From: Mangifera indica
Lineage: Eukaryota > Streptophyta > Magnoliopsida > Sapindales > Anacardiaceae
DNA: 64,000 nt
Assembly: GCF_011075055.1 (NCBI RefSeq)
Contig: NC_058145.1
Coordinates: 11,529,894-11,593,893 of the forward strand
Reading direction: 5' to 3'
Each line of letters begins with the position of its first letter. Position 1 is the stretch's first letter. Below the pieces are notes generated by a model. It saw only the letters and a program-made list of their open reading frames with translations. It was not told the origin of the DNA and ran no database searches. This document shows positions 50,252 through 61,640 of the stretch, one piece after another. The translations under genes were made by a program, and so were the position numbers.

Positions 50252-52255
50252 ATGGCTGCAGCTCATGGATTTCTTTATTTGTGGATAGTCTTCAATTTAT
50301 CCTTGTTCTTGGCCTCTGCTCAAGTGGATGACCAGTTCATCTATCATGGTTTCAACATCTCGAAACTGCAACTGGGTGGCTTGGCAAAGATTCTTCCCAA
50401 TGGTCTATTGCAGCTCACAAACACTTCTGAGCTTAAAAGCGGCTATGCTTTCTACCCTTCTCCTTTCAAATTCAACTCATCTTCCTCTCAAGCCCTTTCG
50501 TTTTCCACAACTTTTGTGTTTTCCATTGTTTCAGAAGCAGATTTCGGAGGCGATGGCTTGGCTTTTTTCATCTCACCATCTATGAACTTTACTGGCGCTG
50601 CCGCAGGTGCATATTTTGGACTCTTTAGTCGTACAAACAATGGCCTGCCTACAAACCACATCTTGGCAGTTGAGCTTGATACTGTACAAAGCCCTGAATT
50701 TTATGACATAGATGGAAACCATGTTGGAATTGATGTGAACAGCCTCATCTCTAATCAATCTGCCGCAGCTACTTACTTTTCCGATAAAGAAGACAGAAAT
50801 GAGACTTTGGAGCTAGAAAGTGGAAAACTAATACAGATTTGGATAGACTATAATGGAACAGAAAAGTTATTGAATGTATCAATAGCTCCACTAAAAGTTT
50901 CAAAACCAAAGAGGCCTCTGCTGTCAACACTTATCGATCTCTCTGAAATTCTACTGGAGTCTATGTATGTTGGTGTCTCTGCAGCAACTGGTACGCGAAT
51001 AAGTGATCACTATATTCTTGGATGGAGCTTCAGCAAAAGTGGACCAGCACAGACCCTTGATATTTCAAAGCTTCCATCACCTCCTCCGCTTCCTCCACCT
51101 GTGAAAACAATTGAGGGTCTAGGTCGAACTGCTACTGTTTTTCTGCTGGCATTAGCGGTTGTGCTGTTAACAGTTGGTGGAGCTGTTTACTTTGTGAGGA
51201 AGAAGAAATATGAGGAGGTATATGAGGACTGGGAAAAAGAATATGGTCCCCATAGGATCTCCTATAAGAAACTCTACAAAGCAACCAAAGGTTTCAAAGA
51301 GAAAGAGGTTATTGGACAAGGAGGTTTCGGAAAGGTGTACAGAGGTGTCCTTCCTTCAAATGTAGAAGTTGCAGTCAAGAGAATCAACCATAACTCAAAC
51401 GAAGGGATGAAGCAGTTTTTGGCTGAGATTATGATCATGAGAAGGCTAAGGCACAGGAATTTGGTGCAACTCCGGGGCTATTGCAGGCGGAAGGGAGAAG
51501 TTCTATTGGCCTATGATTATATGCCTAATGGAAGCCTTGACAAAATCTTATACGGTGATATGAAACCAAACCTTAATTGGTTTCAGAGGTTCCAGATTCT
51601 CAGAGGAGTAGCTTCCGGCCTTCTTTATCTCCATGAAGAGTGGGAACAAGTTGTTCTGCATCGAGACATAAAAGCTGCCAATGTTCTTTTAGATGCCGAT
51701 CTGAATGGAAAGCTAGGAGATTTTGGGCTTGCTAGATTATATGATCATGGTAGTGACCCACAAACCACTAGCCTGATAGGAACTGTTGGTTTTCTGGCTC
51801 CAGAGTTTCTTAAGACTGGAAAGGCAACAACTAGCACTGATGTATTTGCTTTTGGAGCTTTTGTGCTTGAGGTAGCATGTGGAAGGAGGCCTATGGAACC
51901 TGGAATGGTAGATTTGGCTGATTGGGTCATTGATTGCTGGAAAAAAGGAGCAATTCTTGATGTTTGTGACGCTAGATTGGAAGGCATATACGTTGAAGAG
52001 CAAATGGAGTTGGTTCTTAAACTAGGCCTCTTTTGTTCACACTCTAACCCAGAAGCTAGGCCTAGCATGAAGCAGGTGACACAGTATCTGGATGGGCAAG
52101 CAAAATTGCCAAGTATAACACCAAATAGCATTGTGATAGGCACAACAGCAGTGGAGAATGTAGCTCTTAACATTGTGTCATTAGATTTATTGCCTAGAAG
52201 TAGTTCTTCCCTTTGCTTGTCTAGTGTTGATTCAATCCTTGTGGTAGGCCGCTGA
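50252..52255 (+). CDS. L-type lectin receptor-like kinase, copy B (intact)
   Basis: A single-exon gene of 667 codons. The signal peptide is residues 1-24 (to LASAQ). The legume-lectin domain (~25-275) has several N-glycosylation sites (NTS, NSS, NFT, NQS, NET, NGT, NVS). The TM segment is ~293-314, followed by a basic stop-transfer RKKKYEE. The kinase has its P-loop GQGGFGKV near 355, Lys in VAVKR near 374, HRDIKAANVLLD near 470 (an RD kinase) and DFG near 490, all intact. It resembles LecRK clade IV proteins: plasma-membrane receptors with roles in defence and hormone responses. The ligand cannot be read from sequence. A conserved W-box core (50110-50115) lies upstream. The C-terminal ~40 residues (VENVALNIVSLDL onward) differ from copies A and C. 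Confidence 0.93.
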   Translation: MAAAHGFLYLWIVFNLSLFLASAQVDDQFIYHGFNISKLQLGGLAKILPNGLLQLTNTSELKSGYAFYPSPFKFNSSSSQALSFSTTFVFSIVSEADFGGDGLAFFISPSMNFTGAAAGAYFGLFSRTNNGLPTNHILAVELDTVQSPEFYDIDGNHVGIDVNSLISNQSAAATYFSDKEDRNETLELESGKLIQIWIDYNGTEKLLNVSIAPLKVSKPKRPLLSTLIDLSEILLESMYVGVSAATGTRISDHYILGWSFSKSGPAQTLDISKLPSPPPLPPPVKTIEGLGRTATVFLLALAVVLLTVGGAVYFVRKKKYEEVYEDWEKEYGPHRISYKKLYKATKGFKEKEVIGQGGFGKVYRGVLPSNVEVAVKRINHNSNEGMKQFLAEIMIMRRLRHRNLVQLRGYCRRKGEVLLAYDYMPNGSLDKILYGDMKPNLNWFQRFQILRGVASGLLYLHEEWEQVVLHRDIKAANVLLDADLNGKLGDFGLARLYDHGSDPQTTSLIGTVGFLAPEFLKTGKATTSTDVFAFGAFVLEVACGRRPMEPGMVDLADWVIDCWKKGAILDVCDARLEGIYVEEQMELVLKLGLFCSHSNPEARPSMKQVTQYLDGQAKLPSITPNSIVIGTTAVENVALNIVSLDLLPRSSSSLCLSSVDSILVVGR

Positions 52256-53418
52256 ATCAAGACTTTCATGCAATAGCTGCATCCTTAGGACATAAAATGT
52301 TTGGAAGGTGAAGAGAAAATGCAGATATTATGATGTACTATGTCTCTGTACCTTGTGAAATAGTAAAACTGACACTACTTGTAGCATAATTGACTTGTTA
52401 TTCGGTAAGTGTTTTTGTGCTTGCTGGCAAATTCACATGGATTCTGTTTTAGCCTTGTCCTCCATAGCATTATCAAAACAGAATGGCTAAGAGTCCAGAA
52501 ATAACTGTGCTGCAGGGTTTTCAGCAAAGGGCATTGATAAATTTAGTAAATTTTCTTCCCCAGTCTCCTTTCATATATTGTATTAGAACAGAATTGCATT
52601 TAACTTTAATTCTTCCCTTGACGAATTTGCTGAGTTCGCTAAGCTATTTGGATTTTTCCTAATAAAATAATTTCTTTAGATTTCTATAAAACATCATTCT
52701 ATTTAAAAGAATGTAAACAACATACACTTAAATGAAATAAAGCGAAGCTTGACATCAATAAACATCATTTTAGTTAAAATAATTTCAAACAGATATGATA
52801 CATAATAGAGAAATTGTAAGAATGATATAATGCACATTTAGAGGTTAAACACATTTTTATTTGACAAAATTTTTTTATTTTAATACAAAATTCTAAAAGT
52901 TCAATCATTTCAATTGAAAAAAAAAAAATTGATCACCCAATAATTGTACGTGTTAGCTAAGAATATCCAAATCGTTAATTTTTAACGGCATTAGGTGATA
53001 GAAATGGTTTTGTGTAACATATTATAAATTTGTCCATTTAATAGGAAAATTAAAAAAGTTCAGTCTTTCTAATAATAAAAACAAAATTAAATCATTTCAT
53101 TAGAAGAAATCTCACCCAAAGTATAATGAAATCTCAAACTTCTATCTGTTAATTTTAAAAAGCCTAAATACCCATATTTTTGTTAAATTGTGTGCTATTT
53201 TGTTGAAGTGTTGTGATTAACGTATGGAAGGTCCCAAGATCCTAACAGATTACTTCAAGTGTAACCCTGCCTGCTAAGGTCTACTTTAATAAAAATGAAT
53301 AAATGCCCATAATTTAACTTGCGGTCATATCTTTAAGAGTAGGGAAATGAAGTACAAAGAGTTTGAGATTAGTTAAAAAGCAAAGTCTCTCTTTGCAAGC
53401 ACCTCCTTATATACTTCA
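52256..53418. other. 3' UTR of copy B and spacer
   Basis: AT-rich, no gene. The stretch from about 53370 resembles the leader of LecRK copy A (GAGATTAGTTAA followed by CTCTCTTTG). Confidence 0.35.
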
Positions 53419-53672
53419 ATGGCGGTAGCTCTGAGGTCACTTCTTTGTTTGATAGTTTAAATGCCCACTTGATTTTCTTGACATCAGCTCAAGATAGAAA
53501 CCAGTTCATCTACCCAACAAATCCAAACCGCATCTGGATGGCACTACAAAAATCCTCTCCAATGGTCTATTGCAGTTAACCAGTGGCACCCAACTTCAAA
53601 CACGCCATGCTTTCTGCCCACTTTCAATAAAGTTTAATGGATCATCCTTATAAGTCTCATTCTTTTTCCACT
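53419..53672 (+). pseudogene. 5' fragment of a lectin receptor kinase
   Basis: Starts ATGGCGGTAGCT and reads, across frames, pieces of the lectin N terminus: TSAQDRNQFIY, then GLLQLTSGTQLQTRHAFCPL-like sequence, then FNGSSL. It breaks off after about 250 bases with several frameshifts and stops; no kinase follows. It lies just before unit 2 starts, so it may mark an older duplication event. Confidence 0.7.
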
Positions 53673-54153
53673 CCTGAAGTAATTTCACAACCAACTGAAA
53701 TACACAATTTAGGGTCTTGCACAAGATAAGTTAAAGATTCAACAATTAGAATATAATAAGCCTCTAGTGTGTTTATTGTCTAAAGAAAAAATATAAAAGA
53801 GAATAAGATATAAGGTTTTAACATGATTAGACCTAATGATTGTAATGCTTACACTCAGGAGATAGCTATTATTTTATATGTATTTTACACAATGAACATG
53901 ACTTTAAAAGTTTTAGGGGTGAGAAAAATTAGTGAAGTATTAAAACTTTTAGAAAAATGATTTAGATTCAAATCTTTATCATGTTTACGAAATTTTGATT
54001 TAAATTACTTTAAAAAAACCTAAAAAAAAAAAAATGACATTAAATAAAGTTTATTCACCATTTTTATGTTTTAGTTAACTATTACTGGAATGTGAATGGC
54101 TCCCTACCCTATCAATGTTAGAGCAGGTAACTCTTATATATCACTCGTATATA
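53673..54153. other. AT-rich spacer, no gene seen
   Basis: No coding similarity. Alignment with unit 1 starts near 54120-54130 (TTATATATCACTCGTATATA against 39484-39504). Confidence 0.35.
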
Positions 54154-55139
54154 TTATTTTTAGGGAGAAGGACTGTTTCCCACCTACCTTTTGATGCGTT
54201 TTCAAAATGCCACTCACGGCAGATGAAAATCTAATTTTCCCACCTATGACCAAATTGCCATCTAATTTTTCAGTTAGGGACAAGGGCAAAATCATCATTT
54301 ACTATTTAAAACTTTAAAATTTTACCGTTTCCCCCCTCCAGGTTTAAAAAACTAATAAATAACCCATCCTCAAAGTTTGAAAAGTTTAGAATTCACCCCC
54401 AGGGTTTGCTTCCTTCTCTGGCCACCATCGACGGCCGACGCAATCGATCGATCTCCCATCTTTGACTACAAAGGATGTTGAAGGACGACCCTTCGTCGCC
54501 CAGATCTGGAAGAACAGAGGAAGGACGATGCTTCGTCGTAGCATCTAGACGACGCGACGAGTGACGAAGAGATCTAAGTGGAGTCAACGAAGAGAGACCT
54601 CTTTGTCGCACGGTGGTGCGACGAAGAGATCTCTGTCTCTTCGTCACATCGTGCGATGAGGAGATGAAAATCTCTTCATTGCACCACCGCCGTCGCACCA
54701 GGAGAAGGAGGAAGCCGGTGACGACACTAAAGACGACGTCGGGAGATGAAGTTGAAGAATGGGGGTGAAACTGCTAGTTTTGAATGTTTAGGGGGCGGCT
54801 GTATTTTGAAAAATATGGAAACCCTAGGTTTAGGGGTAAAAATGTTAGTTTTCAAAGTTTAAAAACTTTAGGTAGGGTGAAATGTTAGTTTCTAAAACCT
54901 AAGGGGGGTGAAAGAGAAACCCTCACATCAATTTTGGGATGAATTTTGTAGACTAAATTGAGGGGTATTTTTGTCATTTCATTTAACAAGGGTAAAATGA
55001 ATATTTTATCCTTATGCAAACAGATATCATCCAAATTAACGCCTCATGGGTGGGAAAAGTGGATTTTCATTTGCCGTGGGTGACATTTTGGAAACGCATC
55101 AAAAGTTAGGTGGGAAATAGTCCTTTGCTCTTATTTTTA
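54154..55139. mobile_element. Mutator-like foldback element, copy E5, with 9-bp target duplication
   Basis: The body is 54163-55130 (968 bp). TTATTTTTA flanks it at 54154-54162 and 55131-55139. The paralogous site in unit 1 (39505-39513) has TTATTTTTA once, so the insertion is precisely defined. The ends GGGAGAAGGACTGTTTCCCA and, inverted, GAGCAAAGGACTATTTCCCA match the family. The interior holds GACGA-rich hairpins, for example GACGAAGAGA (54620-54629) against TCTCTTCGTC (54636-54645). The open frame on the minus strand at 54393-54698 is a composition effect. Confidence 0.8.
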
Positions 55140-55553
55140 TTAGACGCGAGACTTTAGTCTCCAACAAAGGGAAATTCATCTGACTGATGAAAAAAGCAAT
55201 TCCTTGACTTTGATTTTGTACAAGTTTATGTATTATTAATTAGATTGGAAAGGTTAATCACATTGTATTCATGTAGTTCTATTTACCTCATACATGCCAC
55301 CAATAATCTGATTTTGTAGCTCGTAAAGTTAAAAACTGAAATGTTCCTAGTCTTGTCTGTTAACATATGGAAAATTTATTTTTGGTTAATTATATGATTT
55401 GGAGATGTTTACTTGTACGCAGAGTAATATTATGTATATTCATTTTGAGTACACAAATGAGTATACATTTATATGTATCATTACGTGATTAAATGTTATT
55501 TTATCATTAATTTATAATCATTAAATCATTTGATGACAAATATAAAATATGTA

Positions 55554-55558
<5 letters not shown>

Positions 55559-55590
<32 letters not shown>
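55559..55590. repeat. (AT)n microsatellite, unit 2 copy
   Basis: About 16 AT units, half the length of its counterpart at 39934-39999. Confidence 0.85.
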
Positions 55591-55592
<2 letters not shown>

Positions 55593-55827
55593 TAATTTTA
55601 TTAGAGTAACAATGGTCATGACATGGAATAGTTGTAGTTCCTTCTTCTTGGAACTTCTTGTTGGCATTTATCAATTCTTGGAATCAATAAATTATTAAAA
55701 GAATGATCCTTGCTCTTGATGAGATTTGTTACACCGAATGTTATAAGCAAATCAGTCTTGTATAATATAAGTGGCAGTATTAGAGTTAAAGATTAGATAA
55801 TTAATTTTTAATATACACTATAGTGTA

Positions 55828-56836
55828 GCCCTGGTCACGGTTCATGAACCGACGGTTTCGGTTTGAAACCACCGGTTTACGATTCGAAAAAATAAGGACT
55901 CTGAATCAAAACTGTAATAGGACGGTTTGTAACCGGTTCAAAACCGATGGTTCCAATTCATGACCTCAGTTCGAAACCGATATTGAACCATCAATTTTAA
56001 TACATGATCTTAATTTTATTTTTAAATTATTAATTATAATAATTGAAAATTAAAAGAAAGACTTAGATTTAATTTTTCAATTAAGCTTCCTACATATTTT
56101 CTTGGGGTTTAGAAGAATCAATAGCCGACAGTACCCCCTTACCTTATCATTCACCTCCGTTATCTTGACTATTATTTCTCATCATCGAACTATCCGTAGT
56201 TAAATCAAGCGATTCTTCATTGAAGTTCACTTTTATATCTTGTTGGCGTAATTCGACTCTTAAACTATCCACTTTTATATAATAAATAAATTTAATTATA
56301 TAAATAAATTATATGATTAATTATGAAAGATTAAAAAAATAATAAATCAAATTAATTATAGGAATAAATTCTATAATTAATTATGAATTGTATAATAAAA
56401 ATTGAAATTGAAATTAATAAAAAAAGAATTTAATTAAATTTGAGAGAATTTGATTGAAAGATTGAGAGAATATTAAGAATTGAAAGGATGTGAATGAGAG
56501 TAAATGAGAGAGTTTGAAGGATTTAGTTTGAGAGAGTTGAGAGATTAAATGAATATATATAGGAAAAATTTTAAAAAAAATTTTAAAAGGGGGTGAAACG
56601 AAATTTAGAAAATACGCAGGGGGCCGATCCCTTTCTTATTTGTAGAGAACTGTTGGTTTTTTTTTTAAATTTAAAAAAATAAAAAAACCAGTTCAAAAGA
56701 ATGTAAACCGCCGGTTCATAAATAGGATTTGAACCGACGGTTTTACGGTTTAAAATTATATAAATCGGAACTGAACCATCAAAATCTGGTTTTGATTCCG
56801 ATTCCGGTTTTATCTGGGCCGGTTTCGATCCGGTCA
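55828..56836. mobile_element. 1-kb insertion-like segment with AACCGG-rich ends
   Basis: Occupies the place of the 4-kb segment 40236-44197 of unit 1. Its ends are rich in GGTTC, ACCGG and AAACCG words in inverted arrangement (GGTTCATGAACCGACGG near the left; CCGGTTTTATCTGGGCC near the right), with an AT-rich middle (56000-56580). Repeated short subterminal motifs are typical of hAT-like elements, but I could not find a target duplication, so the class is uncertain. No coding region is recognised. Confidence 0.45.
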
Positions 56837-56989
56837 AGTTCATGAATCAGGCTCTAGAGTCCTGAAGAACCAATAGGCGTTTAAATTTACATTTAACTCT
56901 GAATGAATCGTCTTCTTTAATTTAATATCTGAGATTAGTTAACAGCAGCATCTCTCTCTTTGAAAAACGCAGAACTACCCCTTTCTTAT

Positions 56990-58994
56990 ATGGCTGCAGC
57001 CAGAAGATCCCTGCACTTTTGGGTAATTCTTTATCTTTGCTTGATTTCCATTGCTATCGCTCAAGATGAAAATCAGTTCATTTATCATGGCTTCAATGAA
57101 GCCAAACTGCGTCTTGGGGGCATAGCAAACGTCCTCCCCAGGGGTTTATTGCAGCTAACCAACATTTCTGAGATTCAAACTGGGCGTGCTTTCTATCAAT
57201 TCCCAATCAAGTTCAACATATCTTCCTCTCAATCTCTTTCATTCTCCACCAATTTTGTATTTGCAATAGTTCCACCAGAGTTTGATCTCAGTGGCCAGGG
57301 CATGGCTTTTGTCATCTCACCCACCACGGACTTCAGTAAAGCTGTTGCAACTGGATATTTTGGGCTCTTCAATATTTCCAACAATGGCCACTCTACAAAT
57401 CATATCTTCGCGGTTGAGCTTGACACTGTACAAAGTGTTGAATTTGAAGATATTAATGGAAACCGTGTGGGGATTGATGTGAACAGCCTGACTTCCGTTG
57501 ACTCTGCGCCAGCAGCTTATTTTTCTGATAAAGAAGGGAAGAACGAAAGCCTGGACCTGGCTAGTGGAAATCCAACACAGATTTGGATAGACTACAATGG
57601 GTAGAGAAATTACTCAATGTAACCCTTGCTCCAATTAGAATCCCAGAACCCAAAAAGCCTCTCTTGTCAAAATTGATCGATCTATCTGAAATTCTTTTGG
57701 ACTCTATGTATGTTGGTTTCTCTGCTTCAACTGGTACCCGTGAAAGTGAGCACTACATTCTCGGGTGGAGCTTCAATGAAACTGGGCAATCACAAAGCCT
57801 TGACATTTCAAAGCTTCCTTCTCTTCCACCCACCAGGAAAGCAAGTGGGAAAACAGATCCACTGATCATCATTTTGCCTGTAGCCGCACTGGTTGTGCTT
57901 ATAATAATTGGTGGAGCTGTTTACATTGTGAGGAAGAATAAAAATGAAGAAGTATTTGAAGAGTGGGAAAAAGTATATGGTCCCCATAGGCTCTCCTATA
58001 AGAATCTGTATGAAGCAACCAAAGGCTTCAAAGACAAGGAGGTCATCGGGCAAGGCGGTTTCGGAAAGGTGTACAGAGGCGTACTTCCTTCTTCGAATGT
58101 GCAAATCGCAGTCAAGAGAATCACCCTCGACTTGGATCAAGGGATGAAGCAATTTGTAGCAGAGATTGTAAGCATGGGAAGGCTAAGGCACAGGAACTTG
58201 GTGCAACTCCAGGGATATTCCAGGCGAAAAGGAGAACTTCTATTGGTCTATGAATATATGCCTAATGGAAGCCTTGACAAAATTTTATACAGCAATAAAA
58301 AGCCAGGCCTAAACTGGTTTCAGAGGTTTCAGATTCTCAGAGGTGTAGTTTCTGGCCTCCTTTACCTCCATGAAGAGTGTGAACAAGTTGTTTTACATAG
58401 AGACATAAAACCTGGCAATATTCTTTTGGATGGTGATCTAAATGCAAAATTGGGAGATTTCGGTTTCGCTAGATTATACGATCATGGTAGCCACCCACAA
58501 ACCACCAACCTGGTAGGCACAGTGGTTATCTGGCTCCAGAGATGCTTAAAACTGGAAAGGCAACTACCGGTACAGATGTATACGCTTTTGGAGTTTGTAT
58601 GCTTGTGGTGGCTTGTGGAAGGAAGCCTATAGAGCTTGGAAAGGAAAATTTGGTTGATTGGGTTGTTGATTTCTGGTATAGCGGAGATATTCTTGATGCC
58701 AGTGATCCTAGATTGGAGGGCATATATGACAGAGGGCAAATGAGTTTGGTTCTGAAATTAGGGCTCTATTGCTTAGACTATAACCCAGAAACAAGGCCTA
58801 GCATGAAGCAGGTGATGCAGTATCTGGATGGTGATGCAGTATTGCCAAATGTAGCACCTGAAAGCTTTATAATTGCTGCTTTCACTACGAGTAATGAAGC
58901 TTATGAAACTTCTGACTCATTTCAGTCGTCGGGCAAAAATAGTGCGACTCACATCTTCTCTGCCATTGATTCAAGCATTACAACTGGAAATTGA
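56990..58994 (+). pseudogene. L-type lectin receptor kinase, copy C (two 1-base deletions)
   Basis: Very close to copy A over its whole length. Lesion 1: one base is lost near 57600, so IWIDYNG is followed directly by TAG (57602-57604), inside the lectin domain. The continuing frame then covers the rest of the lectin, TM and most of the kinase. Lesion 2: one G is lost near 58523 (GTGGTT where A has GTGGGTT), shifting frame just after the activation segment. The final frame runs to the stop at 58992-58994 and includes the YLDGD region missing in A. The kinase motifs GQGGFGKV, HRDIKPGNILLD and DFG are all present. The first ATG in frame was taken as the start. Single-base losses may also reflect sequencing error. 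Confidence 0.85.
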
Positions 58995-59404
58995 ATCTAC
59001 AGATTTTCATACGAACCCAGTTTTCATTTTAGGAAAATGAAAGTTATATTTATGGATAAACCAGTCTCTTGATGTGATCCTGTGAACATTTGGGGTCCGT
59101 TATTTAATTTCTCTTCGACATGTTTGCAATGAGCAATACTTTATGTACAAAATCTTAGTAAATTAAAGAATATTACATGTCGAACAGACAAGATTTTTAC
59201 ATCAATTAGCAGAGAATAGTTCATATCAATAGTTTTGTCCCATAAGAATGATTTGAACGGTTGCTTATCTCTTTGATGTATTCAAATTAGCTAGCAAATT
59301 TATCTTTTCTTTTCAAATTTTGATTTCAAGCATCAGTGATATGGATGTGAGAATTCTTCAATTATAGTAAGGTGGAATAGTTTCTTCCTAGGATCGTAGA
59401 AAAG

Positions 59405-60700
59405 TGTGAACAACTTCAACCTGGAGTTATTTGGAAGTACGGAACATGGATGAGAGGAGTGTACTCATATAAAACCTCAAAAGGGGACATCGAGATGCTT
59501 GAATGATAAGAAGTGTTGTACCAGAACTCAACTAATGACAACCATTAAAGCCATGTATATGTGGTTTATCCCTTGCCTTGCATTGTAGATAATTCTCTAG
59601 GCAATGATTGACAACCTTGGTTTGTCCATCCATTTAAGGATGGTATGTTATAGACAATACAATCTCATCCTTGCAGCTTGATTAACTCCTTCTAAAAATT
59701 GCTAAAAAAGACTATTCCTTGTCGCTGGTTATGGTATTAGGCATGTTATGTAATTTGTAGATATTATCTAGGGTTGTTTGAGATACTATGATTACTGAAA
59801 AAGGTTTATTCATGCCCATAAAATGAACATACTTGTATGTCCACTACCACAAATATGACAGACTTTCAATGAGATTTAAGCGGACCCTTGATGAAGTTTA
59901 GAAAGATGTCTATAAACACCCCCAAGGGAATTGGTAATGCCTGTAATAGATTATAAGCAGCTATGTTTTCAAGTTTGAATATTTGACCATTTGAGCAATT
60001 ACGAATGTAGTTTTTAACATCCCTCCAAACCCCTTTCCAATAAAAAATTGAAGCCAACTTTTTGGTTATTACACTGGCTCCTAAATGACCATCTATAGCA
60101 TAATCTTGAAATAAGGCAATGAGGTCTTGTCTCAAGGCAGGATCCTTTCACATCACATACCTTCCTGGCCTTTGAAGTTTATTTTGAAGTCATGAATGCA
60201 CCTCATAGGTATTGAGGTCTTGTTGTTTTCTGTTATAATAGGTTGAGGTGTTCATCCTTATCCCATGACTCTTCCACTCTCTTAAGTAGTTCGGACGGCA
60301 ATATTTTAGTTGTTAGTTTGTTAATTTCCCTGAAGGTAGCCTGGATAGAGGATCAATTATAATATTTACCTTCCCCTGTTAGAAGACAATATCATAATCA
60401 AACTACATGAGCTTGACAATCCATGCTTGCTAAGATGGGGCAGTGACTTTTTGTTCTAGGAGGTGTTTCACGTTTTGATGATTTTTTTTTAATTATAATA
60501 TGCTAATTCACTAGATATGGTTCTCACTTTTTAATAGCAAATGGAATGACCGACATTTCTTTTTCATACATGGATATTAGTTGATTTTTTAAAGATAAAA
60601 CCTTACTTATGTAAGCAGTCGGGTGGCCATCTCGCATCAAAATAGCTCTTTATGCCTTCCCCACAAGCATTAGTTTTTGTCATTAATACCTCTGATAAGT
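59405..60700 (-). mobile_element. Degenerate Ty3/gypsy retrotransposon remnant, unit 2
   Basis: The duplicated counterpart of 46750-48055, with the same broken RNase H, zinc-binding (60135-59866) and integrase pieces. The two share most of their disruptions, so decay began before the duplication. Confidence 0.8.
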
Positions 60701-60714
60701 TAAGCAGTGTTAGG

Positions 60715-61050
60715 ACTAGTGTAATGGCTAGGGTTGAAAGGAAGAGAGACCAGTAAGGAGAGAGAAGTCGAGAGGAAGAGAAAACGTGGCCAGTGACGGT
60801 TTCAAAACTCTATGAGAAAAAATGATCTCTTTTCAAATTTTTAGATAAGAAAAATTATTATATTTTTAAATCAAAGGGATAATGTGATAAATGTTTAGTT
60901 TTTTAAAAATATTTTTAATTAAATTATTTTTTTATCCTTAATCTTAACAGTAAATTTTTTAACAAAATAGTGGATATATAAGTTTTTAAAAATTAATAAG
61001 TAGGAGTTTGAGATTTTACCGATCCTTGGGTGGGAATAAATCTTTTGGCC
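60715..61050. mobile_element. Solo right arm of the foldback element family, unit 2
   Basis: Counterpart of 48056-48386. It ends CTTGGGTGGGAATAAATC then TTTTGGCC. The left arm is missing here too. Confidence 0.45.
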
Positions 61051-61109
61051 TTCTTATTTACCAGAACTTAAGATATTAACGACAACACAGAAACATAAAA
61101 TGGTTGTAA

Positions 61110-61640
61110 CTTGGGAAATTATAACGCGTAGGTTTTCAACTTAATTTTCCTTCGTTACCATTGTTAAACGACATCGTTCTGGAGTCAGATTTGCCCCATC
61201 ATCTTCTCTTCCACCGACACAAAATGTTTCCACGCAGACATTTTTGAAAATTCATAATACTCTTAAGTTGTTCGTTAAATTTCCTAGAACGCATATGAAA
61301 CTTGCGACTCTGGGCTGGTTGTCCTCATTGTCATTGGGGCCTACGCTTGAAGACCATTAGCTAGCGTACATTATGGAATATTGACAAGCAACATTAGAAC
61401 GACTCGATAGTCTTTGGAAAGGAAGAAGACAGATCAACAATTCGTCTCCCTGTAGGGACTTCCACTCGCTAAGATATTGAACTCCATACGTGGCTCCAAT
61501 CAGGTGGCAGTTTGAATCAAAGTCTGAGAAATGCTGCATCCAATTGCTAGGTCAGTGGAGATGAAAGATTATGTATATAGTTTTTACTTGCGTAGAGAGC
61601 TCAATTACTGGGGCGAGGAGACTAGTGACAGAATGATGTG
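61110..61640. other. Conserved non-coding block, unit 2
   Basis: The near-identical partner of 48440-48980. It includes the ACGACATCGTTCTGGAGTCA stretch and the CTAAGATATTGAACTCCATA stretch. No shared open frame. Confidence 0.4.

Larger units (their letters stand above)
39482..50380. repeat. Tandem segmental duplication, unit 1
   Basis: Unit 1 aligns with unit 2 (54130-64000) in two blocks: 39482-40235 against 54130-55827 (once the E5 insertion is removed), and 44198-50380 against 56836-64000. It holds LecRK copies A and B, the gypsy remnant, and a conserved non-coding block. The right limit is set only by the window edge in unit 2, so the real unit runs further, at least through gene B. By eye the units look roughly 90-97% alike depending on the stretch. 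Confidence 0.85.

Noticed and set aside
51745..52269. 174-codon antisense frame over LecRK copy B
   Set aside because: It lies wholly over conserved kinase codons, and matching antisense frames occur over A and C. This is a known by-product of codon composition.
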